Source: Terriglobus saanensis SP1PR4
GTDB lineage: Bacteria > Acidobacteriota > Terriglobia > Terriglobales > Acidobacteriaceae
Assembly: GCF_000179915.2 (NCBI RefSeq)
Contig: NC_014963.1
Coordinates: forward strand, 4,092,001 to 4,156,000
Direction: 5' to 3'
DNA length: 64,000 nt
Shown: in pieces, positions 48,907-57,151 of the stretch
Position numbering within the stretch: position 1 is the first letter of the stretch
Layout of the letters: every line of letters begins with the position of its first letter
Notes under the pieces: generated by a model
The model's database searches: none
What the model was told of the DNA's origin: nothing
Seen by the model: the letters and a program-made list of their open reading frames with translations, nothing else
Position numbers and translations under genes: made by a program

Positions 48907-51422
48907 TGGGAATCCTCGCAATCCTTCTCTGCCTGGGCCTTTTCGTTTATATCCACTGGCTGGATCAACAACGCAGGTCTGACACAGATAGCCTTCGTAG
49001 GCTGCTCGACGACGCCAACAAACAGATCGAATCGCTCCGTCAAGCCATAGCCCGCATGAGCTCAACTGTGCAGCGGCCCCTCGATCAACCTTCCGCGCAA
49101 AAAGAGACCGTTCACGAACCAGCCTCTATTCCCGTTCCCTATCCTGTACCGGCCAAACCCATCGCACCGCTCGACACCCCACCGCAGCAACTACATGAAA
49201 CCCCTGCGCTCTTAGAGCCAGCCTTCACACCTCCACCAGTGGAACGCCCTGCAAAAAAATCCATCGAGCAGAGCCTCGGCACCAACTGGCTCAATCGTCT
49301 CGGAATCACCCTCCTGGTCTTCGGCGTGGCCCTCTTCCTTGCCTATCAACTCACGCATATCGGCGCGCTGGGTAAGGTCATCGCAGGCCTCGTCCTCAGT
49401 GGCGCCCTTCTCGGCGGAGGCCTCTGGCTGGAGCGCAAGCTGCAATATCAGGTCTTCGCCCGCGCCTTCATTGGAGGAGGCTGGGCACTCCTCTTCCTGA
49501 CGATCTACGCAGCGCATTACTTCGAAGCCACGCGCATCCTCGACAGCGAATTTGTCGACCTCGTTCTCCTCTTCCTCGTGGGCGCGGGCATGGTGCTTCA
49601 CTCGCTGCGTTACCGTTCGCAGGTGGTCACCGGACTGGCCTTCCTCCTCGCTTTTTCGACCGTTACACTCTCGCAGGTCACCGTCTACAGCCTGCTCGCC
49701 TCCGCTTTGCTGGCACTCGGTCTGGAGATCGTCTGCGTGCGCGAAGGCTGGTTTGCACTGGAGATCGCAGGCATCGCCGCCGCTTACTCCAATCACTTCT
49801 TCTGGCTCGACCAAACTCTCTCCAAAGCGGGCGGCCAGGGTCATCCCTTCGCTGAATTCTGGCCCTCCACTGCGGTTCTTCTGCTCTTCTATCTCATCTT
49901 CCGGATCGGATATGTTCTCCGAACGCCGCAGACCGAACAGGCGGAGTCGCACTCCGGGGCCGCAGCCGTGCTGAACTCCGCGGCGATCCTCTTCGTCATG
50001 CGCTACCAAAGCTTCCATCCGGAGTGGGCCTTCCGTGCGCTTCTCTGCTTCGGCGCACTGGAACTCGTCTTCGCCTTCGTCGTCCGCTCGCGCAAACGCC
50101 CCAAAGCCTTCGCCATCCTCGCCACGCTCGCCAGTGTTCTTCTCCTTGCCGCCATTCCCTTCCGTTATCGGGACGCCACGTGGCCCATGCTCTGGCTTGC
50201 GGAAGGCGAAGCACTCTTTCTCGCAGGCTTCTTCCTGCGGGAAAAGATCTTTCGCTGGATCGGCAGCCTGGCGCTTCTTGCAAGCGTCCTCATCCTTACG
50301 CTGAACCATCTCTCGCTCTTCGACGGAACCTCGACCACAGACGACAGCATGCTGATCGCCATAACGTATGTCCTGGCCGCCGTTTTGCTTTGGATCAATG
50401 CAGAGTGGCTGTACCCCGGCCTCCGACTTACACCGAACGATCGGGAATTACCCTTGCTCCAAACCGGCTCTTTTACCGCGGCGTCCTGCGCGGCCGTCGC
50501 ACTTTGGATCTGGTTTCCTTTCGCCACAACCATCTTCGCCTGGGCTGCTCTTGCATTGCTTCTACTGGAAACCGGTACTCGCTTCCGGTCCGTCGTTCTC
50601 CGGACACAGGCTTATGGGGTGCTTGCAATCACCCTGCTTCGACTCTTCCTTGTGAACTTCACAGGGAATCAGAACCGGATCGCTGCCGCCATCGTCGTCA
50701 TGGCAGCCTGCGCCGCCTGCAGTGAACGCCTTCGTCGCAGCACAGAGACGAGCAACATCGAACGTCGCCTCATCTCAGGCTTCGCAGCTACGGCGGCAAC
50801 GACGGTACTTTCCACTCTGCTCTATCTGGAACTCCGTCAAGAATGGCTCATCGTCGGTTGGGCCGCCATGGTCGTCATACAAACAGCGGCCGCTCTTTTG
50901 CGCGACGGCATCCGCGTCCGCGCGCAGGCGCTCCTTCTCGCTGGCATGGTCGTGGTGCGTGTGCTCCTTGTCAATTTTTCGCTTGCGTCCTGGCGAGGAT
51001 GGCCATTCTGGGTAGCCACAGGACTCTTATTCGCAGTCGTGCCGATTGCCTTCCTTCTACGCAGAAAGCCAATCGAAACCAGCAATCTCCTCCTGAGAAA
51101 ACCAGAACAGCTTCTCTTCTTCCTTCCGCTCGCACTCATCGTCGCGTGGCTGGGTATCGAGATTGAAAATGCCTGGCTCACACTCTCCTGGAGCGTTCTG
51201 GGTGTCCTCGTCTTCCTCCTCGCACTCGCTGTAAGTGAAAGAAGCTACCGCCTGGCCGGGGTCGGACTTCTGCTCCTCGGTGTCGCAAAGCTTGTCTTCT
51301 TCGACGTCTGGCAACTGGAAGAGACCGCCCGCTATCTCTCGCTGATCGGCGTAGGCATCGCCCTGCTCGGCGTCAGCTTCCTCTACTCCCGCTACGCCGA
51401 CCGCCTCAAAGAGTACTTGTAG
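48906..51422 (+). CDS. DUF2339 large membrane protein
   Basis: Protein of 838 residues. After one N-terminal helix (3-17) there is a coiled-coil stretch (about 20-55, DDANKQIESLRQAIARM) and a proline-rich linker; from about residue 115 (SIEQSLGTNWLNRLGITLLVFGVALFLAYQL) more than 20 helices follow, typical of DUF2339. Role unknown; proposed links to cell envelope. ATG 48906 overlaps the mini-gene's stop, and only a weak AGAGG precedes it. It ends 12 bases before an R1 tail. Confidence 0.88.
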   Translation: MGILAILLCLGLFVYIHWLDQQRRSDTDSLRRLLDDANKQIESLRQAIARMSSTVQRPLDQPSAQKETVHEPASIPVPYPVPAKPIAPLDTPPQQLHETPALLEPAFTPPPVERPAKKSIEQSLGTNWLNRLGITLLVFGVALFLAYQLTHIGALGKVIAGLVLSGALLGGGLWLERKLQYQVFARAFIGGGWALLFLTIYAAHYFEATRILDSEFVDLVLLFLVGAGMVLHSLRYRSQVVTGLAFLLAFSTVTLSQVTVYSLLASALLALGLEIVCVREGWFALEIAGIAAAYSNHFFWLDQTLSKAGGQGHPFAEFWPSTAVLLLFYLIFRIGYVLRTPQTEQAESHSGAAAVLNSAAILFVMRYQSFHPEWAFRALLCFGALELVFAFVVRSRKRPKAFAILATLASVLLLAAIPFRYRDATWPMLWLAEGEALFLAGFFLREKIFRWIGSLALLASVLILTLNHLSLFDGTSTTDDSMLIAITYVLAAVLLWINAEWLYPGLRLTPNDRELPLLQTGSFTAASCAAVALWIWFPFATTIFAWAALALLLLETGTRFRSVVLRTQAYGVLAITLLRLFLVNFTGNQNRIAAAIVVMAACAACSERLRRSTETSNIERRLISGFAATAATTVLSTLLYLELRQEWLIVGWAAMVVIQTAAALLRDGIRVRAQALLLAGMVVVRVLLVNFSLASWRGWPFWVATGLLFAVVPIAFLLRRKPIETSNLLLRKPEQLLFFLPLALIVAWLGIEIENAWLTLSWSVLGVLVFLLALAVSERSYRLAGVGLLLLGVAKLVFFDVWQLEETARYLSLIGVGIALLGVSFLYSRYADRLKEYL

Positions 51423-51433
51423 AGAATCTCTAA

Positions 51434-51466
51434 TTTGTCATCCCGTAGCGCAGCGGAGGGATCTGG
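51434..51466 (-). repeat. R1 tail fragment beside the IS30 element
   Basis: TTGTCATCCCGTAGCGCAGCGG and GAGGGATCTGG form the reversed tail. It stands seven bases from the left end of the insertion element; a complete R1 copy begins 21 bases past the right end. Confidence 0.75.
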
Positions 51467-51472
51467 CTGGTG

Positions 51473-52594
51473 TCAGACTCCAAGTGCAACATTTCTGAAG
51501 AGGGAGTGTTGTGTATGGGGATTTGTTATGGTCAGCTGGATGATTTTGAACGTGTTGTGATTCAGAGTCAGCTTCAGATGGGTTGGAGACCAGCGTCGAT
51601 CGCCGCCGGTCTGCAGCGTTCGCGATCGACGGTGACGCGGGAGCTGCGCCGCAACGGCTGGAAGCGGTCTTGCGAGAGCAGTGCGCAGAGCCGTCGCTGG
51701 GGCAACGGCGGCTACGTGGCGCGGCGTGCCGGCCAGCGGGCGCGGCAGGCTCATCGCAAGCCCCGCGTGGAGCGGAAGCTGGTGCCGGGCACTCCGTTAT
51801 GGACCGAAGTTCGCCGGTATCTTCACCAGCGCTTGAGTCCGTTCCAGATCGCGTCCACACTGTCACGTATGCCCGAGCCTGTGCGCATCTCGCACGAGAC
51901 CATCTACACCGCGCTGTACGCCATGCCGCGCGGCGAGCTGCGCACGGAGCTGCTGCGCCTTCTGCGACGCAAGCGTCCCCAGCGCGGCACACGCGATCCC
52001 AACCGCCACCAGCGGCCCTTCGTGGACGGCATGACCCTGATCGACGAGCGGCCCACCGAGGTGGACGAGCGTCTCGTTCCCGGCCACTGGGAGGGCGACC
52101 TCATCAAGGGCAGGATGAACCGCTCCCGCGTCGGCACCCTGGTCGAGCGCACCACGCTCTTCCTCGCCCTGGTCAAGCTCGAGGACGGTCGCGCCGAGAC
52201 CACCGCCAACGCCTTCGCCACCATCCTCAACCGCTTCCAGAGCCCCATGCGCCTCACCCTCACCTACGACCAGGGAAGGGAGATGGCCCAGCACCGCACC
52301 CTCACAGAGAAGTCTGGCGTCAAGGTCTACTTCGCCCATCCCCACAGCCCATGGGAAAGAGGCATCAACGAAAACACCAACGGCCTGGTCCGTGAATACC
52401 TCCCCAAGGGACAGGACCTCAGCGTTTACTCCCAGCAGCAACTCGACGAAATCGCCATGCAGCTCAACGCAAGAATCAGAAAATCCCTCGGAAACAAAGC
52501 CCCAGCTGAACTCTTCCTCCCAAAAGGAGACTTCGACTTCGTACACTTCTGGCAAAACCCAGATAAAGTAAAAAATGTTGCACTTGAATCCTGA
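51473..52594 (+). mobile_element. IS30-family insertion sequence
   Basis: A 1122-bp element bounded by inverted repeats of about 22 bp. Left is TCAG-ACTC-CAAGTGCAACATTT (51473-51494); right, reverse complemented, is TCAG-GATT-CAAGTGCAACATTT (52573-52594), identical except for three bases. The last bases of the right end, TGA, are the transposase stop codon. No obvious target-site duplication is seen. The transposase is intact. The element lies between a DUF2339 gene and a complete R1 repeat. Confidence 0.85.
51515..52594 (+). CDS. IS30-family transposase
   Basis: DDE transposase of 359 residues. The N-terminal helix-turn-helix reads RPASIAAGLQRSRSTVTRELRRNG (about 25-48), and the catalytic core shows GHWEGDLI (Asp), LTLTYDQG (Asp) and SPWERGINENTNGLVREYL (Glu), all conserved. 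ATG 51515 is chosen; an earlier GTG at 51470 lies outside the inverted repeat. The reading frame is complete, so the element may still be active. Confidence 0.92.
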   Translation: MGICYGQLDDFERVVIQSQLQMGWRPASIAAGLQRSRSTVTRELRRNGWKRSCESSAQSRRWGNGGYVARRAGQRARQAHRKPRVERKLVPGTPLWTEVRRYLHQRLSPFQIASTLSRMPEPVRISHETIYTALYAMPRGELRTELLRLLRRKRPQRGTRDPNRHQRPFVDGMTLIDERPTEVDERLVPGHWEGDLIKGRMNRSRVGTLVERTTLFLALVKLEDGRAETTANAFATILNRFQSPMRLTLTYDQGREMAQHRTLTEKSGVKVYFAHPHSPWERGINENTNGLVREYLPKGQDLSVYSQQQLDEIAMQLNARIRKSLGNKAPAELFLPKGDFDFVHFWQNPDKVKNVALES

Positions 52595-52614
52595 ATCCAC
52601 CCCGCTTCTGATTT

Positions 52615-52735
52615 TGTGCCCCATTCTTTCGCGCTTTATGCGAAAGGGTGGGGTCGCGCGGAGCGCACAAGCCGGATCTGTCAGGAAATCGGGAAAAGAA
52701 CAGCAGATCCCTCCGCTGCGCTACGGGATGACAAA
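52615..52735 (+). repeat. R1 interspersed repeat, near-complete copy
   Basis: About 121 bp from TGTGCCCCATTCTTTCGCGC through GCGAAAGGGTGGGGTCGCGCGGAGCGC to CAGATCCCTCCGCTGCGCTACGGGATGACAAAGG. It starts 21 bases after the IS30 right end and is followed 14 bases later by an R2 copy. Confidence 0.9.
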
Positions 52736-52748
52736 GGAAAACCACGGA

Positions 52749-52880
52749 ACCGGGTTTCCCCATACATGCAGCTTCATCGCATGTGTGGGTATTCGTGCGA
52801 AGCGCGAACCGCTTCTAGCTCCAAACCCACAACAAACACCCCACCCGCACATCGCAAAAGCGCGATGTACGGGGCACCCA
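52749..52880 (+). repeat. R2 interspersed repeat, full copy
   Basis: About 132 bp, from ACCGGGTTTCCCC, through CATACATGCAGC...GCATGTGTGGG and GCGCGAACCGCTTCT, to CCGCACATCGCAAAAGCGCGATGTACGGGGCACCC. It matches the 15098-15236 copy in module order, with different inner stems. Confidence 0.8.
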
Positions 52881-52914
52881 GACTCGTGGTTAAACCTAGA
52901 TCCGTGATTAAACA

Positions 52915-52943
52915 GAAGACCCCGGCGAATCGCCGGGGTCTTC
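52915..52943 (-). terminator. Terminator after the bactofilin gene
   Basis: GAAGACCCCGGCG and CGCCGGGGTCTTC form a perfect 13-bp stem with loop AAT, 13 bases beyond the bactofilin stop. On the minus strand it is followed by TGTTTAAT, a modest U-run. Confidence 0.8.
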
Positions 52944-52956
52944 GCGCCACAAAAAA

Positions 52957-53496
52957 CTACGTCGTCGGTTCAAGAACAATCGACTCCGAACCAGCGGCCA
53001 CCGGAGCCGCATCATTCGGCCCAGGCTTGCGGATATCGATCCCGCCCTTGAAGAACGCGCCATCCTCGATGCTGATCCGCGCCGCGATCACATCGCCCGT
53101 GAGCGAACCTTCGCTGCGGATGTCCACACGGTCGGAAGCCTGGCAGTTGCCGCGGACCTTGCCGAGAACGACAATCTCGCGCGCAACGATATTCGCCGCC
53201 ACCTGGCCGTTGCGGCCAACGGTGACGCGGTTTCCAGGAAGATTGATCGCGCCTTCGACGCGGCCATCGATGTAAAGGGACTCGGAACCGGAGAGCTCGC
53301 CCTTGACCATCAGCGACTTGCCGATCGTCGCCTGGTCGCCCGCGGTGGGGACTGCGGAAGACGAGGCAGGGGTGCCGGTCGAGGGACGCGGCGAGGTGGT
53401 GGTTTCAAAGCTGGAGGCCGGCTTGGCGGCGGAGCGTACTGGCTCGGGAGTAGAAGGAGTGGTTGGGCCTGCGCCAGGAGTATTCGGTTTCCACAT
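52957..53496 (-). CDS. Bactofilin (polymer-forming cytoskeletal protein)
   Basis: Self-assembling beta-helix protein, 179 residues, that shapes cells and organises envelope work. The first 60 residues are a proline/threonine/serine-rich tail; the beta-helix starts near residue 58 (ATIGKSLMVKGELSGSESLYIDGRVEGAI) and shows regular repeats such as NRVTVGRNGQVAANIVAREIVV and DRVDIRSEGSLTGDVIAARI. ATG 53496 is chosen because MWKP begins the tail; the longer frame adds unrelated residues. A perfect hairpin terminator follows. No peptidase gene (often adjacent) is present. Confidence 0.92.
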   Translation of the reverse strand: MWKPNTPGAGPTTPSTPEPVRSAAKPASSFETTTSPRPSTGTPASSSAVPTAGDQATIGKSLMVKGELSGSESLYIDGRVEGAINLPGNRVTVGRNGQVAANIVAREIVVLGKVRGNCQASDRVDIRSEGSLTGDVIAARISIEDGAFFKGGIDIRKPGPNDAAPVAAGSESIVLEPTT

Positions 53497-53694
53497 AATA
53501 AAATCAGTTCCTTTCGGCGGTCGTTTCGCTGCTGCTATCAGCTTGATACTACGCCGCAAAAGCGTGTGGAGATGCGGTCTTCCTCAACTTTGCATGCAGG
53601 AATCTACTTCGCTCACAGGGCCCGGAAGAAAGTCGCCTGCACCGGAACAAATGTCCGCTTGCGTCGGAAGAAATAACCCGGTAATCTGCGCCGC

Positions 53695-54381
53695 ATGCAG
53701 ACCCTTTCCCGTGCTTCTGTGCACCTGCTCTTTCTTTGCTCACTTCCCGTCCTCGCCGCCACCAAAATTCACACCGTAGTTCTAGGTTCAGTGAAAAAAG
53801 TACCTTACCTCGCCGCCGATGTCGCTCGGGAGGACAAAACCGACGAAGCCGGAACCCTGAAAGTCCGACCTCTCCTCGTCGACACCAAGCTGAAGGAATG
53901 GACTACCGGCGAAATCCACGAAGTAACGGAGCGCACCTTCGTCGTCCGCCGTGTCCTGCACGTGAACGACACGCTCCCCGGTGAAAAATCCGCCCACTGG
54001 GTCTGGCAGCCGGGCCCATGGCTCCTGGTCGACCGCACCTCTGGCCGCGTCAGCGCCCTGCACCTGCCTGACTTCGACGCCAGCGTGAGCGAGGTCTCCT
54101 GGTACCGCGACTACGGCGCGTACTGCGGCGTAAAAACCACCGTCCGTGGCGGCGGTCTCGTCGCCGACGTCTGGCAGATCGGCGGTCGCAAAGCCGCTTT
54201 GCAGAAAGTCATTGGCAAATGGCCACAGGACGAGCGCGTCCGCCCCGTCTGCGCCACTCCCTTGTGGCAGCGCGAACCAATGCGCGTCACCCTGAAGCCC
54301 ACAGACGGCCCCGCCATGAGCTTCGACGTTGTAGGAACCAGCGCCGCGCTGATAGAAGACGGTGACGCCGAAGAAAACTAG
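53695..54381 (+). CDS. Secreted protein of unknown function
   Basis: Protein of 228 residues with a signal peptide (MQTLSRASVHLLFLCSLPVLA) and a soluble, strand-rich domain. Notable parts are IHTVVLGSVKKVPY, a YCGVK segment with one cysteine, a second cysteine near VCATPLW, and a charged C-terminus EDGDAEEN. I do not recognise the family; it looks conserved in acidobacteria by composition only. It is followed by R1 repeat after 11 bases. Confidence 0.65.
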   Translation: MQTLSRASVHLLFLCSLPVLAATKIHTVVLGSVKKVPYLAADVAREDKTDEAGTLKVRPLLVDTKLKEWTTGEIHEVTERTFVVRRVLHVNDTLPGEKSAHWVWQPGPWLLVDRTSGRVSALHLPDFDASVSEVSWYRDYGAYCGVKTTVRGGGLVADVWQIGGRKAALQKVIGKWPQDERVRPVCATPLWQREPMRVTLKPTDGPAMSFDVVGTSAALIEDGDAEEN

Positions 54382-54392
54382 CTTCTAACGTC

Positions 54393-54500
54393 GTGCCCCA
54401 TTCTTCGCGGCTTCATTGCGAAGGGTGGGGTCGCGCGGAGCGCACAAACCGGATCTGTGAGGAAACAACAGATCCCTTCGCTGCGCTACAGAATGACAAA
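54393..54500 (+). repeat. R1 interspersed repeat, near-complete copy
   Basis: About 108 bp from GTGCCCCATTCTTCGCGG through GCGAAGGGTGGGGTCGCGCGGAGCGC to CAGATCCCTTCGCTGCGCTACAGAATGACAAAGG. The tail has one change (ACAGAATGAC for ACGGGATGAC). It lies before the fmdE-like gene. Confidence 0.88.
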
Positions 54501-54547
54501 GGGGTTCGGCACAACAAACAGACACCCCACAGGCGTACGATTTTCCT

Positions 54548-55156
54548 ATGGAACTCGAAGCCCTCCTCAAAGAAGCAGAGATAGCCCACGGCCACCTCTG
54601 CGCAGGCCAGGTCCTGGGCGTCCGCATGGCCATGCATGCCTGCGATCTGCTCAAGATCGCAGAACCCCGCGGCAAAGATCGCAAGCGCCTCGTCACCTTC
54701 GTCGAAATCGACCGCTGCGCCACCGACGCCATCGGCGTCGTCACAGGTTGCCGTCTGGGCAAGCGCGCCCTCAAGTTCGTCGACTGGGGAAAGATGGCCG
54801 CGACCTTCGTCGACCTCACCCGCGTCGCTGCCGACGACGTTTACGGCGGAGTCCGCATCGCCGCTCTGGAGAGTTCACGAGAACTCGCCCGCGAGCGTTT
54901 TTCCGAGATCGAACAGAAAAACGTACAGCAGATGACCGCCTATCGCGAACTCTCCGACGCCGAACTCTTCTCCGTGGAGTGGGTCGAAGTCCCTCTGCCC
55001 GCAAACGAGTTTCCCGGATACAAAGGCGGCCGTGTAGCCTGCGCCATCTGCGGCGAGGGAATCAACTACGGACGGGGCGTTCTGCGCGACGACGAACTGA
55101 TCTGCGGCGGTTGCGCCGCTCCGGAATCGCGTTATTACAAAGTGGTCGCCCCATGA
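54548..55156 (+). CDS. FmdE-family protein (formylmethanofuran dehydrogenase subunit E-like)
   Basis: Protein of 202 residues. The N-terminal FmdE domain has AHGHLCAGQVLGVRMAMHACDLL and FVEIDRCATDAIGVVTGCRLGKR, with conserved His and Cys for a metal; the C-terminal zinc ribbon has CAICGEGINYGRG and CGGC. In non-methanogens FmdE-like proteins are thought to help metal or molybdopterin enzymes; the reaction here is unknown. A TACGAT box lies six bases before the ATG and no ribosome site is visible, suggesting a leaderless transcript. Its stop overlaps the ThiE-like gene (ATGA), so they are co-translated. Confidence 0.85.
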   Translation: MELEALLKEAEIAHGHLCAGQVLGVRMAMHACDLLKIAEPRGKDRKRLVTFVEIDRCATDAIGVVTGCRLGKRALKFVDWGKMAATFVDLTRVAADDVYGGVRIAALESSRELARERFSEIEQKNVQQMTAYRELSDAELFSVEWVEVPLPANEFPGYKGGRVACAICGEGINYGRGVLRDDELICGGCAAPESRYYKVVAP

Positions 55157-55704
55157 TTCGCTATGCCATCTCAGACCGTTCGCAGTACCCGGGAGACGAG
55201 CAGGACCGGCGCGCAGCACTCGTGCAGCAGGCAGAACGTCTCTCCAAAGCGGGCGTGGACTTCTACCAGATCCGCGAAAAAGACCTCGGCGGTTCCGAGT
55301 TGATCTTGCTCCTGGAAGCCGTCCTGGCCGCTGCACGGGGCGTAGGGAAGATGAAAGTCCTTCTCAACGGCTCGGAAGAAGACGCCCGCGCTGCAGGAGC
55401 GGATGGCGTACATCTCTCCTCCGACCGCGCAGGCGAGACCATAACAAGCGGCCTGGTGGTGAGCGTCGCCTGCCACTCACTCGAAGACGTTCGCAGGGCC
55501 AATGCAAACTTGCGGCACTTCGCGCTCTTCAGCCCGATCTTCGGAAAAGACTCTCAGGACGGTGTCGGGCTGGATGCTCTCCGCAGCGCGGCCGAGATCG
55601 GAGAGATGTCGGTTCTCGCCCTGGGAGACGTCAACGAAGCCAATGCGCAGGCGTGTCTTGGCGCAGGTGCAGCGGGTATCGCCGGCATCCGGATGTTTTT
55701 ATAG
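55153..55704 (+). CDS. ThiE/TenI-like thiamine phosphate synthase family protein
   Basis: TIM-barrel protein of 183 residues. Phosphate-binding and substrate features of ThiE are recognisable (YQIREKDL near 36, ARAAGADGVHLSSDRAGE, FSPIFGKDSQDGVGLDAL, AGAAGIAGIRMF), but the usual GGI before the last strand is GDV and the NDR segment is NGS, so the enzyme may be TenI-like or a divergent ThiE. Overlaps the FmdE-like gene by four bases. No TPP riboswitch or other thiamine gene is in the window. Confidence 0.8.
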   Translation: MIRYAISDRSQYPGDEQDRRAALVQQAERLSKAGVDFYQIREKDLGGSELILLLEAVLAAARGVGKMKVLLNGSEEDARAAGADGVHLSSDRAGETITSGLVVSVACHSLEDVRRANANLRHFALFSPIFGKDSQDGVGLDALRSAAEIGEMSVLALGDVNEANAQACLGAGAAGIAGIRMFL

Positions 55705-55720
55705 CCGCGTCCAACTTCTC

Positions 55721-55870
55721 ATGATTCGTAAATTAAAATCCGGTGAATTCCGCATCTACTCGCGGTCGGTCGATAAGAAAACAGGCAAGCGAAAGAACCT
55801 GGGCACATTTCCCTCGCGCGAAAAAGCGCAGGAGCACGAGCGCGCGATCCAGTACTTTAAGCACTCGTGA
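55721..55870 (+). CDS. Tiny conserved basic protein, 49 residues
   Basis: Short protein, basic and strand-rich: it opens MIRKLKSGEFRIYSRSVDKK, continues with GKRKNLGTF and ends AQEHERAIQYFKHS. I recognise this as a widely conserved small family of unknown role, reminiscent of the arm-type DNA-binding domain of phage integrases (three short strands then a helix). No strong ribosome site precedes ATG 55721. It is 16 bases after the ThiE-like gene and may be in its transcript. Confidence 0.65.
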   Translation: MIRKLKSGEFRIYSRSVDKKTGKRKNLGTFPSREKAQEHERAIQYFKHS

Positions 55871-56011
55871 ATCCCTTGGACGGCGCAAAACTTGTGGCGG
55901 GTTAGAGGTTGTTACCTGCTCGAAAATCGCTGGATCTCTTCTGAACATTACTAATGGCTTATTTTCCTGCTCGGCGACTGTCGCCAGGTTGGGATGCGCT
56001 AAAGTAACGAA

Positions 56012-57151
56012 ATGAACGACGTTCTCTCGGAGAAAGATAAGGCCTTCACTATTCCATCCAGGAGAGATTCCCGAGGGCGTTACCGCGGTCTGGACACAAT
56101 CCGCGGGCTAGCCGCTGCGGTGGTTGTCTTAGACCATATCGAATTGTTCAATTCGCAAGAGCACTTCGCTCACATCCCCGATTCTCTGGTTAGATCGATC
56201 GGCGTTATTTGGAATGGGCCTGCAGCGGTCATTGTGTTTTTCATCATTAGCGGATTCTGTATTCATCTGCCTTATCGCGGCAGCCGACCCATCGAATTGG
56301 GTCCGTATTTCGCTCGAAGGCTTGTCAGGGTCGGATTACCAGCGGCCATAGCGTTTAGTTACAGCGCCTTCTTTTTCCACGCTCGCGACTTTGTGAGTAC
56401 CTTCAATGCCTTCAGCATACTTTGGAGTGTGCTATGCGAATTGATTTACTACTTTCTGTATCCCCTTCTGCGCAAACTCAGCTTTTCCTTCAGCTGGGTA
56501 AAGATGATTCTTGTTAGTTACCTTGGCAGCCTTGCGGTTCTTCTTACACACACAGGCGTACTAAGAGAGATGCAAAATAATTATCCGGCTATGGGGCCAC
56601 AACTTACCTGGTTTATCGGCCTCCCGTGCTGGATTATGGGTTGCTGGCTTGCCGAATCCGTTGAGCGCTTTCCCACGCTGAATCAGATCTCCATCTGGGC
56701 GTTGCGAGGGTCGATCGTGGCGATCGCTGTCGTATTGAGAATCATCAAATTTCACGTGCACTCCCCCTACGCAAGCAACACCCTCACCCTCAATCTCTTC
56801 GCGTTCCTGGCTTGCTTCTGGCTAGGCTGTGAGATTCGCCGCTTCGAGGAAAAGCGCCCAGTTCCATTTCTGGAGTGGACCGGAACATGGAGTTATTCCG
56901 TGTACCTCGTTCATACGCTCGTTCCGGAAAGCATCACCCTTTTCGGAACCGTTGGCATGTTGTCGTTACTCACAGGATCGCATTTGCAGTTGCTCCTGAT
57001 CATCTTCGTGATGTCCTATCTCTTCCATCGGGTGATCGAAGTGCCCTCGCATAAACTGGCAGTCTGGGTGAGCCGGCGGATGAAGTCGCATAAGATCGGC
57101 CGCAATACGCCAACGTCGATTCCCGCTGTACCGACGATTTCCGAGAGCTAG
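56012..57151 (+). CDS. Acyltransferase 3 family membrane protein
   Basis: Second OafA-like acyltransferase, 379 residues, about ten helices. Marks are YRGLDTIRGLAAAVVVLDHIELF near residue 27, AAVIVFFIISGFCIHLPYRG and ELIYYFLYPLLRK. It acylates an envelope sugar or lipid of unknown identity. Visibly AT-richer than the neighbouring mutM. It converges on mutM with a four-base overlap (57148-57151). Confidence 0.88.
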   Translation: MNDVLSEKDKAFTIPSRRDSRGRYRGLDTIRGLAAAVVVLDHIELFNSQEHFAHIPDSLVRSIGVIWNGPAAVIVFFIISGFCIHLPYRGSRPIELGPYFARRLVRVGLPAAIAFSYSAFFFHARDFVSTFNAFSILWSVLCELIYYFLYPLLRKLSFSFSWVKMILVSYLGSLAVLLTHTGVLREMQNNYPAMGPQLTWFIGLPCWIMGCWLAESVERFPTLNQISIWALRGSIVAIAVVLRIIKFHVHSPYASNTLTLNLFAFLACFWLGCEIRRFEEKRPVPFLEWTGTWSYSVYLVHTLVPESITLFGTVGMLSLLTGSHLQLLLIIFVMSYLFHRVIEVPSHKLAVWVSRRMKSHKIGRNTPTSIPAVPTISES

